Shown here: positions 31,246-41,076 of the stretch, in pieces
How positions within the stretch are numbered: the first letter of the stretch is position 1
Layout of the letters: every line of letters begins with the position of its first letter
NCBI GenBank assembly: GCA_020719725.1
Contig: DYPU01000015.1
Span: 1 to 42,370, forward strand
Direction: 5' to 3'
Length of the DNA: 42,370 nucleotides
DNA from: Anaerolinea sp.
GTDB taxonomy: Bacteria; Chloroflexota; Anaerolineae; Anaerolineales; Villigracilaceae
Notes under the pieces: generated by a model
What the model saw: the letters and a program-made list of their open reading frames with translations, nothing else
What the model was told of the DNA's origin: nothing
Database searches by the model: none
Translations under genes and position numbers: made by a program

Positions 31246-32241
31246 TTAGGGGATAAATTGATTGGTGAAGGCCTGGCCCAGATCGAGTGCTTGAGGGTAG
31301 AGGCCCATTTTGAGCATAACTTCTTGCATGTTTTGCCAGGATTGCGGGTCTGCGTAGCCCAGGCGTTCGGCGCGCCACATTTCGACCGAGGTGCCTAATA
31401 TCTGTTTTTGGACAATTGGGTCGGATTCTTTCAGGTTTTCGACAAAATCGAAGGAAGTTTCGTAAGCGGCATCGGGGTCGGCGATGGTGTCGCGCAACCC
31501 TTTTAGCATTGCTCCCACAAAGGCCCGAACAAGTTCCGGGTTTTCAGCAATGGTTTTTTCGTTGGTGATCAGGCCGTTGGAAGCTAATTGCACATAATCT
31601 GAGGTGCGCCACTCGGTAAGATCGTAGCCTTTGGAGCGTAGGACAACCGGTTCATTGGCTGCGTAACCCACAACGACATCTTCCTGATCACTGACCAGGG
31701 CTTCAACTTGATTAAAGCCAATCGAATCGATAGTGACCTCTTTTTCGTCAATGCCGACGGCATACAGCATGGCGCGCAAACCGATGTAATTTGCGCCAAA
31801 CAAACCTGGCAGGCCAATTTTGTGGCCGATTAGTTCTTGCGGGGTTTTGATGCCTGTGGTCGATTTTGCCATGACGGAAATGGGGTATTTTTGATACCAG
31901 GCCATAACATAGACCACCGGAATGCCCTGAGCGCGCGCCAGCAGAATCTGTTCTCCTGAAGCCAGTGAGAATTTCAATTCGTCTGCGCCAACCAGCGCGA
32001 TACCGTCAGTTTCAAAGGAATAATCAAATTCCACCTCGAAACCGGCTTCGGCAAAGTAGCCTTTGGCGGCGGCCACATAAAATGGCGCATATTGGACGTT
32101 TGGAACATAGCCCATAGGCAGCCGAATTTTGATGAGTGGTTTTTCGGTGGAAGTGGGTGTTTCGGCAGCGGGTGTTTGCGGCGCACAAGCGGCCAAAACA
32201 AGGGTGAATAAGACAAAAAACAGAGAAAACCGTTTTAGCAT
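31246..32241 (-). CDS. ABC transporter substrate-binding lipoprotein (NMT1/THI5-like; RibY-like)
   Basis: signal/lipobox MLKRFSLFFVLFTLVLAACAP; GYVPNVQYAPFYVAAAKGYFAEAGFEVEF. Confidence 0.88.
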   Translation of the reverse strand: MLKRFSLFFVLFTLVLAACAPQTPAAETPTSTEKPLIKIRLPMGYVPNVQYAPFYVAAAKGYFAEAGFEVEFDYSFETDGIALVGADELKFSLASGEQILLARAQGIPVVYVMAWYQKYPISVMAKSTTGIKTPQELIGHKIGLPGLFGANYIGLRAMLYAVGIDEKEVTIDSIGFNQVEALVSDQEDVVVGYAANEPVVLRSKGYDLTEWRTSDYVQLASNGLITNEKTIAENPELVRAFVGAMLKGLRDTIADPDAAYETSFDFVENLKESDPIVQKQILGTSVEMWRAERLGYADPQSWQNMQEVMLKMGLYPQALDLGQAFTNQFIP

Positions 32242-32260
32242 GATGTACTCCAATGAAAGA

Positions 32261-33070
32261 TTAGGGATGCGTTTCTTGCCAGGCAAGCAAATGCTGTTCA
32301 AGCAGGATGACCAGGCCATACAAGCTGAGGGCCAGTGCTACCAGGGTAAAAACGGCGACGAAAACCAGGGCTGTGTCGAACTGTCCACGCCCGATATTGA
32401 TCAGGAATCCCAGGCCGCGATCTGCACCGACAAATTCTCCAACCACTGCGCCGATGACAGATAGGGTGGCTCCGATGCGTAATCCGCCTAAAAACACGGG
32501 CAGGGCGGCGGGAATTTCGAGCAGGGTCAGGGTTTGCCAGCACGAGGCGCGTAAGGAACGCATCAACTCGTTCAGGGCGCGCGGCACGGCACGCAACCCA
32601 ACAACCGTGTTGACCAGTACCGGGAAGAACACAATCAGGGCGCAAATAAGCACTTTTGAGAATATGCCCGGCCCAAACCAGATCACCAGTAAAGGGGCAA
32701 TTGCCACAATAGGCACAGCCTGGCTGGCAACCAAAAATGGCGAGAGAATGCGCTCAAAAAGGCGTGATTTGGCAATCAGATAGCCCATTGCCACGGCTAG
32801 GCTGGTTCCAACAAGCAGCCCCATGACAACCTCAAGCAGAGTCACGGCGCTGTGTCGTAAGAGGCTTCCATCCAGCAGACTGCGGCTGAAACGCTCGATG
32901 ACTTGCAGCGGGGCAGGAAAGATGAAGGCTGGAATATTGCCGTACCGCGTGAATAAATCCCAGCTAAGCAGGGCGAACAGCCCCACAACCGGCAATATCC
33001 AACCGGTGGCAGGTGGCTTGGGTGATTTGGGGTTTAAGTTTTCAGAAAGGCGGCTCAGGGTTGGCTCCAT
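32261..33070 (-). CDS. ABC transporter permease (RibX-like)
   Basis: multi-TM, EAA-like MRSLRASCWQTLTLLEIPAALPVFLGGLRIGATLSVIGAVVGEF. Confidence 0.88.
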   Translation of the reverse strand: MEPTLSRLSENLNPKSPKPPATGWILPVVGLFALLSWDLFTRYGNIPAFIFPAPLQVIERFSRSLLDGSLLRHSAVTLLEVVMGLLVGTSLAVAMGYLIAKSRLFERILSPFLVASQAVPIVAIAPLLVIWFGPGIFSKVLICALIVFFPVLVNTVVGLRAVPRALNELMRSLRASCWQTLTLLEIPAALPVFLGGLRIGATLSVIGAVVGEFVGADRGLGFLINIGRGQFDTALVFVAVFTLVALALSLYGLVILLEQHLLAWQETHP

Positions 33071-33073
33071 CAA

Positions 33074-33106
33074 TAAAAAAACCGAAAGAGAGTGGTTCTC
33101 TTTCGG
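33074..33106 (-). terminator. intrinsic terminator of the riboswitch expression platform
   Basis: minus strand CCGAAAGAGA-accac-TCTCTTTCGG-TTTTTTT, 4 nt before the permease ATG. Confidence 0.85.
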
Positions 33107-33146
33107 GGCAGGCAAACAGGTCGATAGAATCTGTCTACTAACAAAA

Positions 33147-33176
33147 CGCCCGAAAACCAGTATCGTTTTCGGGGCG
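33147..33176 (-). promoter_or_regulatory. second terminator-like hairpin in the riboswitch leader
   Basis: minus strand CGCCCCGAAAAC-gatactg-GTTTTCGGGCG-TTTTGTT. Confidence 0.6.
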
Positions 33177-33206
33177 CGATAGCAAAACAGACCCGTAGCG
33201 GGCCTG

Positions 33207-33399
33207 CAACCTTCTTTTATCCGGACTTTACCGTCGGCCCCGGAATTACACCGGGTCATGCCTTTTTTTCAAAGCGGAGCGCCCGCTTTCCCAATCAGGA
33301 AAGACGCTTCTGCCTAAACAGGCTCGTGGGCTTTACCACCGATCGGGAATTCACTTGCACTTTTTTGGGCGTGCAGATGTCACCCTACCCCGAAGGTTG
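33207..33399 (-). ncRNA. FMN riboswitch (RFN element)
   Basis: minus strand CAACCTTC(P1)GGGGTAGGGTGA...AATTCCCGATCGGTGGTAAAGCCCACGAGCC...GACCCGGTGTAATTCCGGGGCCGACGGTAAAGTCCGGATAAAA GAAGGTTG(P1); matches RFN conserved boxes with a perfect 8-bp P1. Confidence 0.96.
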
Positions 33400-33447
33400 T
33401 GTTGAACTTGATTGTAAGAATTATAGCAAGGGTCTTAAGAAAAGAGT

Positions 33448-33470
33448 AGGGCGGGTTATCCCCGCCCTAT
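33448..33470 (-). terminator. terminator-like hairpin downstream of the ferredoxin gene
   Basis: TAGGGCGGG-loop-CCCGCCCTA. Confidence 0.6.
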
Positions 33471-33491
33471 GACCTGATGCTGATGTTTTGA

Positions 33492-33677
33492 TTAGGCTTT
33501 GACGATACAATCGACCGGGCAAACTGCGGAGCACTGGGGGGCATCAAAGTGGCCGACGCATTCAACGCAGGTGGCGGGGTCGATGACGTAAATATCACCT
33601 TCGCTGATGGATTCGGTGGGGCATTCTGGCAGGCAAGCGCCGCAGGCGATACAATCATCTTGAATTTTCATTGCCAT
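33492..33677 (-). CDS. 2[4Fe-4S] ferredoxin
   Basis: CIACGACLPECP and CVECVGHFDAPQCSAVCPVDCI. Confidence 0.93.
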   Translation of the reverse strand: MAMKIQDDCIACGACLPECPTESISEGDIYVIDPATCVECVGHFDAPQCSAVCPVDCIVKA

Positions 33678-33787
33678 AGTACACACTCCTCTGGGTGGAT
33701 GGATAAGATTTCACTACTGCTTATACTTGTGTTGCGGAACTGTGTCAAATGACAAATTTCTTGAATTTGGTGTTGTTTGTCATACGC

Positions 33788-34504
33788 TTAAGGTTCGGGC
33801 AGCGAATAGCCAAGCAGTTTGAATTCGTAGCCAAATACATCCCCCAGATGCTCATATTTGCCTGCCACAAAGCCGATGTGTGGGCAAAAAATAGCCAATT
33901 CATTGCCGCTTAAAAATGGGGTGATAAGCTCCAGGCAGTTTTTAAAACTGCCGGATACGGTTTCGTAGGAGGGCAGATACGTATTTACAGTGCGGCAGCC
34001 GCTTTCGCCTTTTTGGAGTGGGCCGAGCGATTCTGCTAGATACCAGCATGGAACGCTTTCAGGCGGAAAGAACAACTCTAAACTGGTGTTTTGGGATAGA
34101 TCGGATGGGTTGAGATGGCCCGTTTGGCGGTAAAGCTCTCCGCCGCGCAAGATATACCAGAAGGTTTCGTCTTTGGGGATATTGGGGAGACTTTGGTCGG
34201 GCTGCCCGTCTATCAGGCGGGCAGTGCGCTGAACAGTGGCGATCAGCAAAACGATTTGCTGATCGCTTTTGATGATGGTTTCTGTCACAATCCAGGCGGC
34301 TTGCTGGCTGGCGCTGTAGGCGCGATAGTCGTAAATCCAGGTGGAGGCCAGGGCGAGCGGGTAGGGGACTGCGGCAGGCGTGGGACTGGGGGTTGGCTGA
34401 AGGCTGGGGATTGCCAAGGGGCTGCTGGCCGAGCGGGTGCAAGCGCCCAGTAATAGCAACCATAAGGGTAGCCAGGCCAGGGGGAGTGTGCGTTTTTTGT
34501 CCAA
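33788..34504 (-). CDS. hypothetical lipoprotein
   Basis: lipobox LLLLGACTRS; intact 238 aa ORF. Confidence 0.7.
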   Translation of the reverse strand: MDKKRTLPLAWLPLWLLLLGACTRSASSPLAIPSLQPTPSPTPAAVPYPLALASTWIYDYRAYSASQQAAWIVTETIIKSDQQIVLLIATVQRTARLIDGQPDQSLPNIPKDETFWYILRGGELYRQTGHLNPSDLSQNTSLELFFPPESVPCWYLAESLGPLQKGESGCRTVNTYLPSYETVSGSFKNCLELITPFLSGNELAIFCPHIGFVAGKYEHLGDVFGYEFKLLGYSLPEP

Positions 34505-34512
34505 AGGCAGGG

Positions 34513-35931
34513 TTATTCGGTAGTTTGTAAAACTTCGTAGGCTTGAACAGGCTTTTCTCGCCCACGCAGAGTGACAGCGCCGATACGCCGGGTTTGGTAT
34601 TTATCGACAATGGCGGCCATTGTCGCCGGGCCGACAACCAGGCGATAGGGCCGCGCCAGTTCTTGCATTCGAAAGGCGACATTGACAGTATCGCCCAGGG
34701 CATTAAATTCCATACGGGCATCTGTGCCTATGTAGCCAACCATGGCTTGCCCGGTGTGAATGGCGATGCCAATAATGATATTGAGTTCACTGCCAAAATC
34801 AATTTTACGAATTTTATCGAGAGTTTCGCGTCCGGCTTTGACTGCGCGTTCTTCAGGAAGTAAATTATCCTGAGTGTGACTATTTTCCTGAAAGATCGCC
34901 ATGACACCATCCCCCAGATAGCGCACCATACCACCGTATTTGAAAATACTATTAGTGGCTTCCTGATAGTAGTGATTCAAAATTTCGGCAAAGCGCGGCG
35001 TGCCGACTTGTTCGGCAATGCCGGTGGAGCCGGCAATATCGCTAAACAGGATGGTTACTTTCTCCTGGCGCAAACCTGGCAGGCTGCCGGTGCGCAGGTA
35101 GTCGTTGATTAGAAATTCGGCTTCGGCAGGGGGCACAAAGCGGTTGAGTAGTTCGTGAATTCGTTCTTGTTTACGCAGCTTTTCGATCAATTCCATGCGT
35201 TGGACGGTGAGACCGACCTGGTAACTGATGGCGATGGCTAGCTGCAAATCCAGGCGGCTGAAGGGGCGTGTGCCAGAGCGCGATTTGGCAAAGTACATTA
35301 GCCCCAAAACTTCGTCGCCGCTGATGACCGGTATATACATGGTTGTAGCTGCCACCTCAGCCGAGCGGTTGTGGATAGCCTGCAGGGCGGCGGTATCTGG
35401 CAAAATATTGTGCAAATGTGGAAATTCGCCGTGTGGAATGATGATGCAGTCATCTATGCTCATCGTGCGCTTCATCATTCCGGTCACTTCTGCTATAGCA
35501 ACATTTAGATCGGTGATGGTATTCAGCCGTTTGGAGATTTCATAGAGTAAGACGGCGTGTTCGTCCAGTGATTCGAGCAATAGCTCACGAGTGAAACGAT
35601 GCGTTCCTTTGGGGTTGTTTTGCGAGCTTTTTGGGGTTTCCTGCTCCAGATGCAGAATGGCTTGCCCAATACGAATAATATCGTTGGTTTGCAGTTCAAC
35701 CCGGCTGCCAACGCGCTGACGGTTGACATAGGTGCCATTGGTGCTGCTTAGGTCGTTAAGCTCAAGCTGCTGGGAAGGCGAATCAAAAGATATTTCTGCA
35801 TGAAACCTGGATGCAGAAATATCTTTTAAAACAATTTTGTTTTCAGCGCTTCTTCCCAGGCTGGTTTTGCCCTCTTTGAGCTCTACAACGCGGGATGCGC
35901 TATCTGGTTCACTGACACTTAGCCGCCACAT
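34513..35931 (-). CDS. FHA-GAF-class III nucleotide cyclase
   Basis: FHA: LGRSAENKIVLKDISASRFHAEI...SSTNGTYVN; cyclase: VTILFSDIAGSTGIAE, YLGDGVMAIF, GIAIHTGQAMVGYIG. Confidence 0.92.
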   Translation of the reverse strand: MWRLSVSEPDSASRVVELKEGKTSLGRSAENKIVLKDISASRFHAEISFDSPSQQLELNDLSSTNGTYVNRQRVGSRVELQTNDIIRIGQAILHLEQETPKSSQNNPKGTHRFTRELLLESLDEHAVLLYEISKRLNTITDLNVAIAEVTGMMKRTMSIDDCIIIPHGEFPHLHNILPDTAALQAIHNRSAEVAATTMYIPVISGDEVLGLMYFAKSRSGTRPFSRLDLQLAIAISYQVGLTVQRMELIEKLRKQERIHELLNRFVPPAEAEFLINDYLRTGSLPGLRQEKVTILFSDIAGSTGIAEQVGTPRFAEILNHYYQEATNSIFKYGGMVRYLGDGVMAIFQENSHTQDNLLPEERAVKAGRETLDKIRKIDFGSELNIIIGIAIHTGQAMVGYIGTDARMEFNALGDTVNVAFRMQELARPYRLVVGPATMAAIVDKYQTRRIGAVTLRGREKPVQAYEVLQTTE

Positions 35932-36151
35932 AAAAAAAGCCTTTGGTTGGATGAAATACCCTCAAATTATAGCTCTAAAACTTGTTTATACCACAGCGTT
36001 TTTAAGCGTGAACTATTCACCTGGCTATAGCCGATTATGTGTTTCGTCTTTCGCCCCTCCATTCGTGTTTGACATTCTGCCCGCCTCATACTAAAATGAA
36101 ACTACGCATATTTTACGGGCGTAGCTTGTATTTCCCCTTCAGGAGATTCTT

Positions 36152-37282
36152 TTGAGCACAAAATGGCCTGAAAAAACAATCATCGGTCTCACCGGCAATA
36201 TTGCTACCGGCAAAAGTGTGGTGCGAAAAATGCTGGAACATTTGGGTGCATACGGCATTGACGCTGACGCTCTCTCGCATCGCGCCATTGCGCGCGGAGC
36301 GCCTGGGCACCAGGCCGTGTTAAATGCGTTTGGCAAATGGGTATTAGACTCTCAAGGGGAGATTGACCGCGCCCGATTGGGCCGGTTGGTTTTTAATGAC
36401 GGCAGCGCCATGACCACCCTGGAAGATATTGTCCACCCGCTGGTTTCACAGGCCATTGAAATGATGGTAAAACGCGCCAGCCAAAAAGTGATTGTAATTG
36501 AAGCCATCAAACTTCTCGAAAGCGATTTACGCAATTTGTGCGATGTCGTTTGGGTGGTGAATGTGCCTCAAGAAATGCAGATTCAGCGCCTGGTTCAAAA
36601 ACGCGGGCTGAGTTCCGACGAAGCAGCCCAACGCATTCACTTTCAGAGCGCGCAGCAGCAAAAAATTGCATCAGCCAATGTGGTTATCCAAAATCAGGGA
36701 TCGTTTGAAGATACCTGGAAGCTGGTTGTGGCTGAATGGAAGAAAATCAACCCGCAGTCTGATACACTCCAGATGGTTAAACCTACCGAAGGAGAGTTCA
36801 CGGTGGCACGTGGACGCCCCCGTGATTCTGCGGCCATTGCCGAACTGGTAACACGCCTGAGCAATGGCATCAAAACGATGAATGAAGATGACGTGATGGC
36901 AGCTTTCGGCGAAAAAGCCTTTCTATTGCTGCAACTTTCGGGTAAAGCCAGCGGCGTTGCTGGCTGGCAGGTCGAAAACCTGGTCGCTCGCACCACCGAG
37001 TTTTTCATTGACCCCGGCGTAGCCATTGAACCGGCCCTCAAGACTCTTATTAGCGAAGTTGAACGCGCCTCGATCGATTTACAATGCGAAGCCTCGCTCT
37101 TGTTTTTGCCGCCAGCCTTGGCCGCTCATCAGAGCACCTGGAAACAACTGGGTTACGAACCACGCCCACCGCAAAGCCTGGGCGTGCAAGCCTGGACCGA
37201 TGCCGCCATCGAATCTGCTCAACCCAATACAACCCTGTTTTTCAAGCAACTTCGACAAGACCGGGTGCTTCGCCCGATTTAA
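36152..37282 (+). CDS. coaE: dephospho-CoA kinase with C-terminal GNAT-like domain
   Basis: GLTGNIATGKSVVRKML...IDADALSHRAIARG...VDVVWVVNVPQEMQIQRLVQKRGL-type CoaE core (about 200 aa); C-terminal VARGRPRDSAAIAELVTRLSNG...WKQLGYEPR GNAT-like. Confidence 0.88.
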   Translation: MSTKWPEKTIIGLTGNIATGKSVVRKMLEHLGAYGIDADALSHRAIARGAPGHQAVLNAFGKWVLDSQGEIDRARLGRLVFNDGSAMTTLEDIVHPLVSQAIEMMVKRASQKVIVIEAIKLLESDLRNLCDVVWVVNVPQEMQIQRLVQKRGLSSDEAAQRIHFQSAQQQKIASANVVIQNQGSFEDTWKLVVAEWKKINPQSDTLQMVKPTEGEFTVARGRPRDSAAIAELVTRLSNGIKTMNEDDVMAAFGEKAFLLLQLSGKASGVAGWQVENLVARTTEFFIDPGVAIEPALKTLISEVERASIDLQCEASLLFLPPALAAHQSTWKQLGYEPRPPQSLGVQAWTDAAIESAQPNTTLFFKQLRQDRVLRPI

Positions 37283-37423
37283 TGTAGCAACACCAGAAAC
37301 AACCAGACATTCAGGCCGCCGGGCCTCAGGCGAATAGGCGTATTGGGCTGAAAGGTTTTACAAGATTGATAACCTTTCCATTTACTTGCCAGAATCTCAT
37401 TCACCGCACCTGAAACCCCAAGA

Positions 37424-38287
37424 ATGGCCGAAATTCTTAGCGACATCCTTTTCATTTTTCAGCGGTTAAACTGGTTGAGCGTTGTCGATATTTTACTGGT
37501 AACGCTCATCTTTTTTGGCCTGCTTTACCTGTTGCGCGACACCCAGGCCATGGTGCTCTTGCGTGGGATTTTATCGCTGCTGGTTAGTTTTGCGCTCCTA
37601 ACGGTTTTGGTCGATTTACCGGCTTTCTCCTGGCTGTTGCGTACAACACTCCCATCACTTTTGCTTGCCATTCCGGTAATTTTTGCGCCCGAAATCCGCC
37701 GCGCGCTGGAACGAATTGGCCGCGCCGGGACCTTTGTGCATGGCAACGCCTCCCAAAAGGATACCAAACGCCAGGCCGCGATCCAGGCCATTGTAACCGC
37801 CGCCGCGCGCTTGTCGGCCCGTCAACATGGCGCACTCATCATCCTGCAGCGTTTGGACAGTCTGGAAGAGTATGTTCGAACTGGCGTTTTGCTGGAAGCC
37901 CGTCTTACACCGGAGTTGCTTTTACAGGTGTTTTACCCCAATACCCCACTCCACGATGGCGCGGTTATTGTTGAAGAAGATCGGCTGGTTGCAGGCGCGT
38001 GTGTCATGCCGCTTTCAGCCAGCGGAATTTTGGCCCGTTCCCCCGAACGCCAAATGGGCCTACGGCATCGCGCCGCGCTGGGTATTTCAGAAGCATCGGA
38101 TGCTATTGCGGTGGTGGTTTCTGAAGAAACTGGTTCCATTTCCATTGCTCATGCCGGGCGCATGATTCGGCGGTTAGACACAGAACGGCTGCAAAACATA
38201 CTTTCCGCCTTTTACCGGTCAGAAAAGTCAGAGCGCAACACTTTCTGGAAACGTCACTTTCCTTACTTGTTCCGTGAAAATGAGTGA
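37424..38287 (+). CDS. cdaA: diadenylate cyclase (c-di-AMP synthase)
   Basis: three N-terminal TM segments, PLHDGAVIV, RHRAALGISE. Confidence 0.95.
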   Translation: MAEILSDILFIFQRLNWLSVVDILLVTLIFFGLLYLLRDTQAMVLLRGILSLLVSFALLTVLVDLPAFSWLLRTTLPSLLLAIPVIFAPEIRRALERIGRAGTFVHGNASQKDTKRQAAIQAIVTAAARLSARQHGALIILQRLDSLEEYVRTGVLLEARLTPELLLQVFYPNTPLHDGAVIVEEDRLVAGACVMPLSASGILARSPERQMGLRHRAALGISEASDAIAVVVSEETGSISIAHAGRMIRRLDTERLQNILSAFYRSEKSERNTFWKRHFPYLFRENE

Positions 38288-39548
38288 CTCAGGCCAATCC
38301 CAAATGCCAACCATGCTCAATTGGATTTTTCGCAACCTGCGTACCTTTAGCCTGGCGTTTGCGCTGGCCTTGACCGTTTGGATTATGGCCGTCATCGCCG
38401 ATGACCCAGACGAAACCCGTGTTTACCCGCGTACCCTGGCGCTGGAAGTGGTTGGGCAAGACCCGCGCCTGATTTTGACCGACACTTTGCCAAAACAAGT
38501 GAGCCTTACCTTGCGCGCCCCACAATCGGTTTGGACACAATTGACCACCAGTGATAGCCAGGTGCGCGCCCTGCTGGACCTGGCCGGATTGGCCGCTGGG
38601 CAACACGAAATCCCGGTACAATTGCAAATCAAATTATCTCCAGTGCGCGTCATTAGCCTGACACCGCAAACCATCACAGTTAACCTTGAAGCTCTGGAAA
38701 CCAAAACACTGCCGATTGAGCTCATCACCAAAGGCCAGCCTGCCATTGGCTATCGCACTGGGTCGGCGGAACTTACTCAGAGCCAGGTGGTCCTGTCTGG
38801 CCCACAATCTCTGGTGGAGCAGGCTGCAAAAGCCCAAATTGAGATTAAAATTGAGGGTGCCCGCACCTCCATCGGAGCAGAGACATCCATTCGCATCTTA
38901 AATGCAGAGGGAAAAATCATCTCAGGAATTACGCTCAACCCTGAAAAAGTAAGCGCCCAAATTCCCATCACCCAGCAAGGCGGCTACCGCGATATTGCTG
39001 TCAAAATAGTGGTGCGCGGACAGGTTGCCAGCGGCTATCGACTCACCAACATCTCGGTTTTTCCGCCCGCGTTGACGGTTTTTTCGGGTGATACCGAACT
39101 GGTGAACGACCTGCCGGGTTACGTTGAAACCGAACCACTTAACCTAAACGGCGCTTCCCAAAATATCGAGCTTAGTCTGGGACTAATTCTTCCCACCGGG
39201 GTTTCGGTGGTCGGCGAGCAAACTGTCATGGTGCAGGTTGGCATCGATGCCATTGAAGGTAGTCTCTCGCTCAATAATATGGCGGTTGAGGTGTTGGGGT
39301 TGGAAAACGGCTTAAGCGCCGTAGCCGCCCCCACCACCGTGGACATCATCCTGACCGGCCCACTCCCCCTGCTGGAAAAACTCACCGCTAATGATATCCG
39401 CGTTACGGTGGATGCCACCGGCCTCAACCTTGGCGCTCATCAAATTGCGCCCATTATCGAAATTCTCATTGCCGACATCGAAGTGCAATCCATCATCCCC
39501 GGCACCGTGGAAATTGTAATTTCAAACACCACCACCGGAACACCTTGA
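38280..39548 (+). CDS. cdaR: YbbR-domain protein (CdaR-like)
   Basis: one N-terminal TM, repeated YbbR-type domains, overlaps the cdaA stop. Confidence 0.9.
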   Translation: MSDSGQSQMPTMLNWIFRNLRTFSLAFALALTVWIMAVIADDPDETRVYPRTLALEVVGQDPRLILTDTLPKQVSLTLRAPQSVWTQLTTSDSQVRALLDLAGLAAGQHEIPVQLQIKLSPVRVISLTPQTITVNLEALETKTLPIELITKGQPAIGYRTGSAELTQSQVVLSGPQSLVEQAAKAQIEIKIEGARTSIGAETSIRILNAEGKIISGITLNPEKVSAQIPITQQGGYRDIAVKIVVRGQVASGYRLTNISVFPPALTVFSGDTELVNDLPGYVETEPLNLNGASQNIELSLGLILPTGVSVVGEQTVMVQVGIDAIEGSLSLNNMAVEVLGLENGLSAVAAPTTVDIILTGPLPLLEKLTANDIRVTVDATGLNLGAHQIAPIIEILIADIEVQSIIPGTVEIVISNTTTGTP

Positions 39549-39559
39549 AAGAGTAAATT

Positions 39560-40930
39560 ATGACAAAACCTATCGTAGCCCTGGTTGGACGTCCGAATGT
39601 GGGCAAAAGCACCTTCTTCAATCGCCTGACCGGCGAACGCCTGGCAATTGTGGACGACACCCCCGGCACCACCCGCGACCGTATTTTTGCCGATGCAGAA
39701 TGGAACGGCATTCCCTTTACCATCATCGATACCGGCGGCCTTGACCCCTCGCATGGCGGCAAAACCCCGCTTTCGATTGGCTCGGCAGAGTTTATTGACG
39801 AAATTCGCGTTCAGGCCAAAATGGCAATTCAGGATTCAGATATTGTCATCTTATTATGTGATGGCGAAACGGGCGTTACCGCCGCGGATAAGGAAGTGGC
39901 AGAACTCTTGCGACGCTCGCAACGCAAGGTGAATGGAACCCCCTACCCGCCGGTCTTTGTGGCCGTTAACAAATGCGAATCGGCCCAACGCCGCAGCCAG
40001 GCCGCCGAGTTTTACGAATTGGGCCTGGGCGATCCTTACGCCATTTCGGCCATTCATGGTACTGACACCGGTGACTTGCTGGACGTGATTGTGGCGGCTT
40101 TTCCCGAACAGGAGCCCGAAGAACCCGACGATTCGGTCAAAATTGCGATCGTCGGCAAGCCCAATGCCGGGAAATCATCCCTGCTCAACCGGCTGCTTGG
40201 CAAAGAACGCGCCATTGTCAGCCCCATAGCCGGAACCACCCGCGATGCAACCGATTCCAAGCTGGAGTTTGGCGGGGTCCCGATCACGCTCATTGATACA
40301 GCCGGGATTCGCCGCCGAGGCCGTATCGACCCTGGGGTAGAAAAATTCTCCGTTGTCCGCTCCTTTAAAGCATTGGAACGGGCCGATGTGGCGCTGCTAA
40401 TGATTGATGCCGAAACCGGCATTACCGCTCAGGATGCGCATATTGCCGGATATATTTTGGATGAGTGGAAATCGTGCGTGGTGTTGGTGAATAAATGGGA
40501 CGCGATTGTTAAAGATAATTACACCATGGAAACCTTTACTCGCACTATTCGGCAGCAGCTTAATTTTATGGATTATGTGCCACTTCTGTTTATTTCGGCC
40601 AAAAACGGCCAACGTGTAGACCAGGTTTTGCCGTTGGCGTTACAAGTGCAAGAAGAGCGGCTGATGCGGTTGACAACCTCCAAACTGAATAATCTTTTGC
40701 AAAAAGCGCAGGACGTTCACCCCGCGCCCAGCCAGGCCGGGCGGCAACTGAAGATTTATTACGCCACCCAGGTTCGCTCGGACCCGCCGACCTTTTTGCT
40801 TTTTGTAAACGATCCTACCCTGCTACATTTTACTTATATGCGCTTTCTCGAAAACCGGATTCGAGAAGAATATGGCTTTGTCGGTACACCCATCCGGGTG
40901 GTTGCCAAGTCGAGACGAGACGAAGACTAA
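39560..40930 (+). CDS. der: ribosome biogenesis GTPase Der (EngA)
   Basis: two G domains: GRPNVGKST...DTGG and GKPNAGKSS...[15 protein letters not shown]. Confidence 0.97.
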   Translation: MTKPIVALVGRPNVGKSTFFNRLTGERLAIVDDTPGTTRDRIFADAEWNGIPFTIIDTGGLDPSHGGKTPLSIGSAEFIDEIRVQAKMAIQDSDIVILLCDGETGVTAADKEVAELLRRSQRKVNGTPYPPVFVAVNKCESAQRRSQAAEFYELGLGDPYAISAIHGTDTGDLLDVIVAAFPEQEPEEPDDSVKIAIVGKPNAGKSSLLNRLLGKERAIVSPIAGTTRDATDSKLEFGGVPITLIDTAGIRRRGRIDPGVEKFSVVRSFKALERADVALLMIDAETGITAQDAHIAGYILDEWKSCVVLVNKWDAIVKDNYTMETFTRTIRQQLNFMDYVPLLFISAKNGQRVDQVLPLALQVQEERLMRLTTSKLNNLLQKAQDVHPAPSQAGRQLKIYYATQVRSDPPTFLLFVNDPTLLHFTYMRFLENRIREEYGFVGTPIRVVAKSRRDED

Positions 40931-40978
40931 TTTACGCAGCCTGGAGCGACGATTTTTCTCTATTTCCCCCGAATATTG

Positions 40979-41017
40979 CGGCTGTCACGCCAAAAACGTG
41001 ACAGCCGTTTTTTCTTT
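40979..41017 (+). terminator. intrinsic terminator after der
   Basis: CGGCTGTCACG-ccaaaaa-CGTGACAGCCG-TTTTTTCTTT. Confidence 0.92.
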
Positions 41018-41076
41018 AAATCGCTATAATCATTGGAAGAATTTCTATTCAACTTTCCATGTTCCAGGAGAAACGC

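Noticed and set aside
30498-33070. Assigning the ABC transporter as a nitrate/taurine importer by family similarity
   Set aside because: The upstream FMN riboswitch makes a flavin-related cargo more likely.
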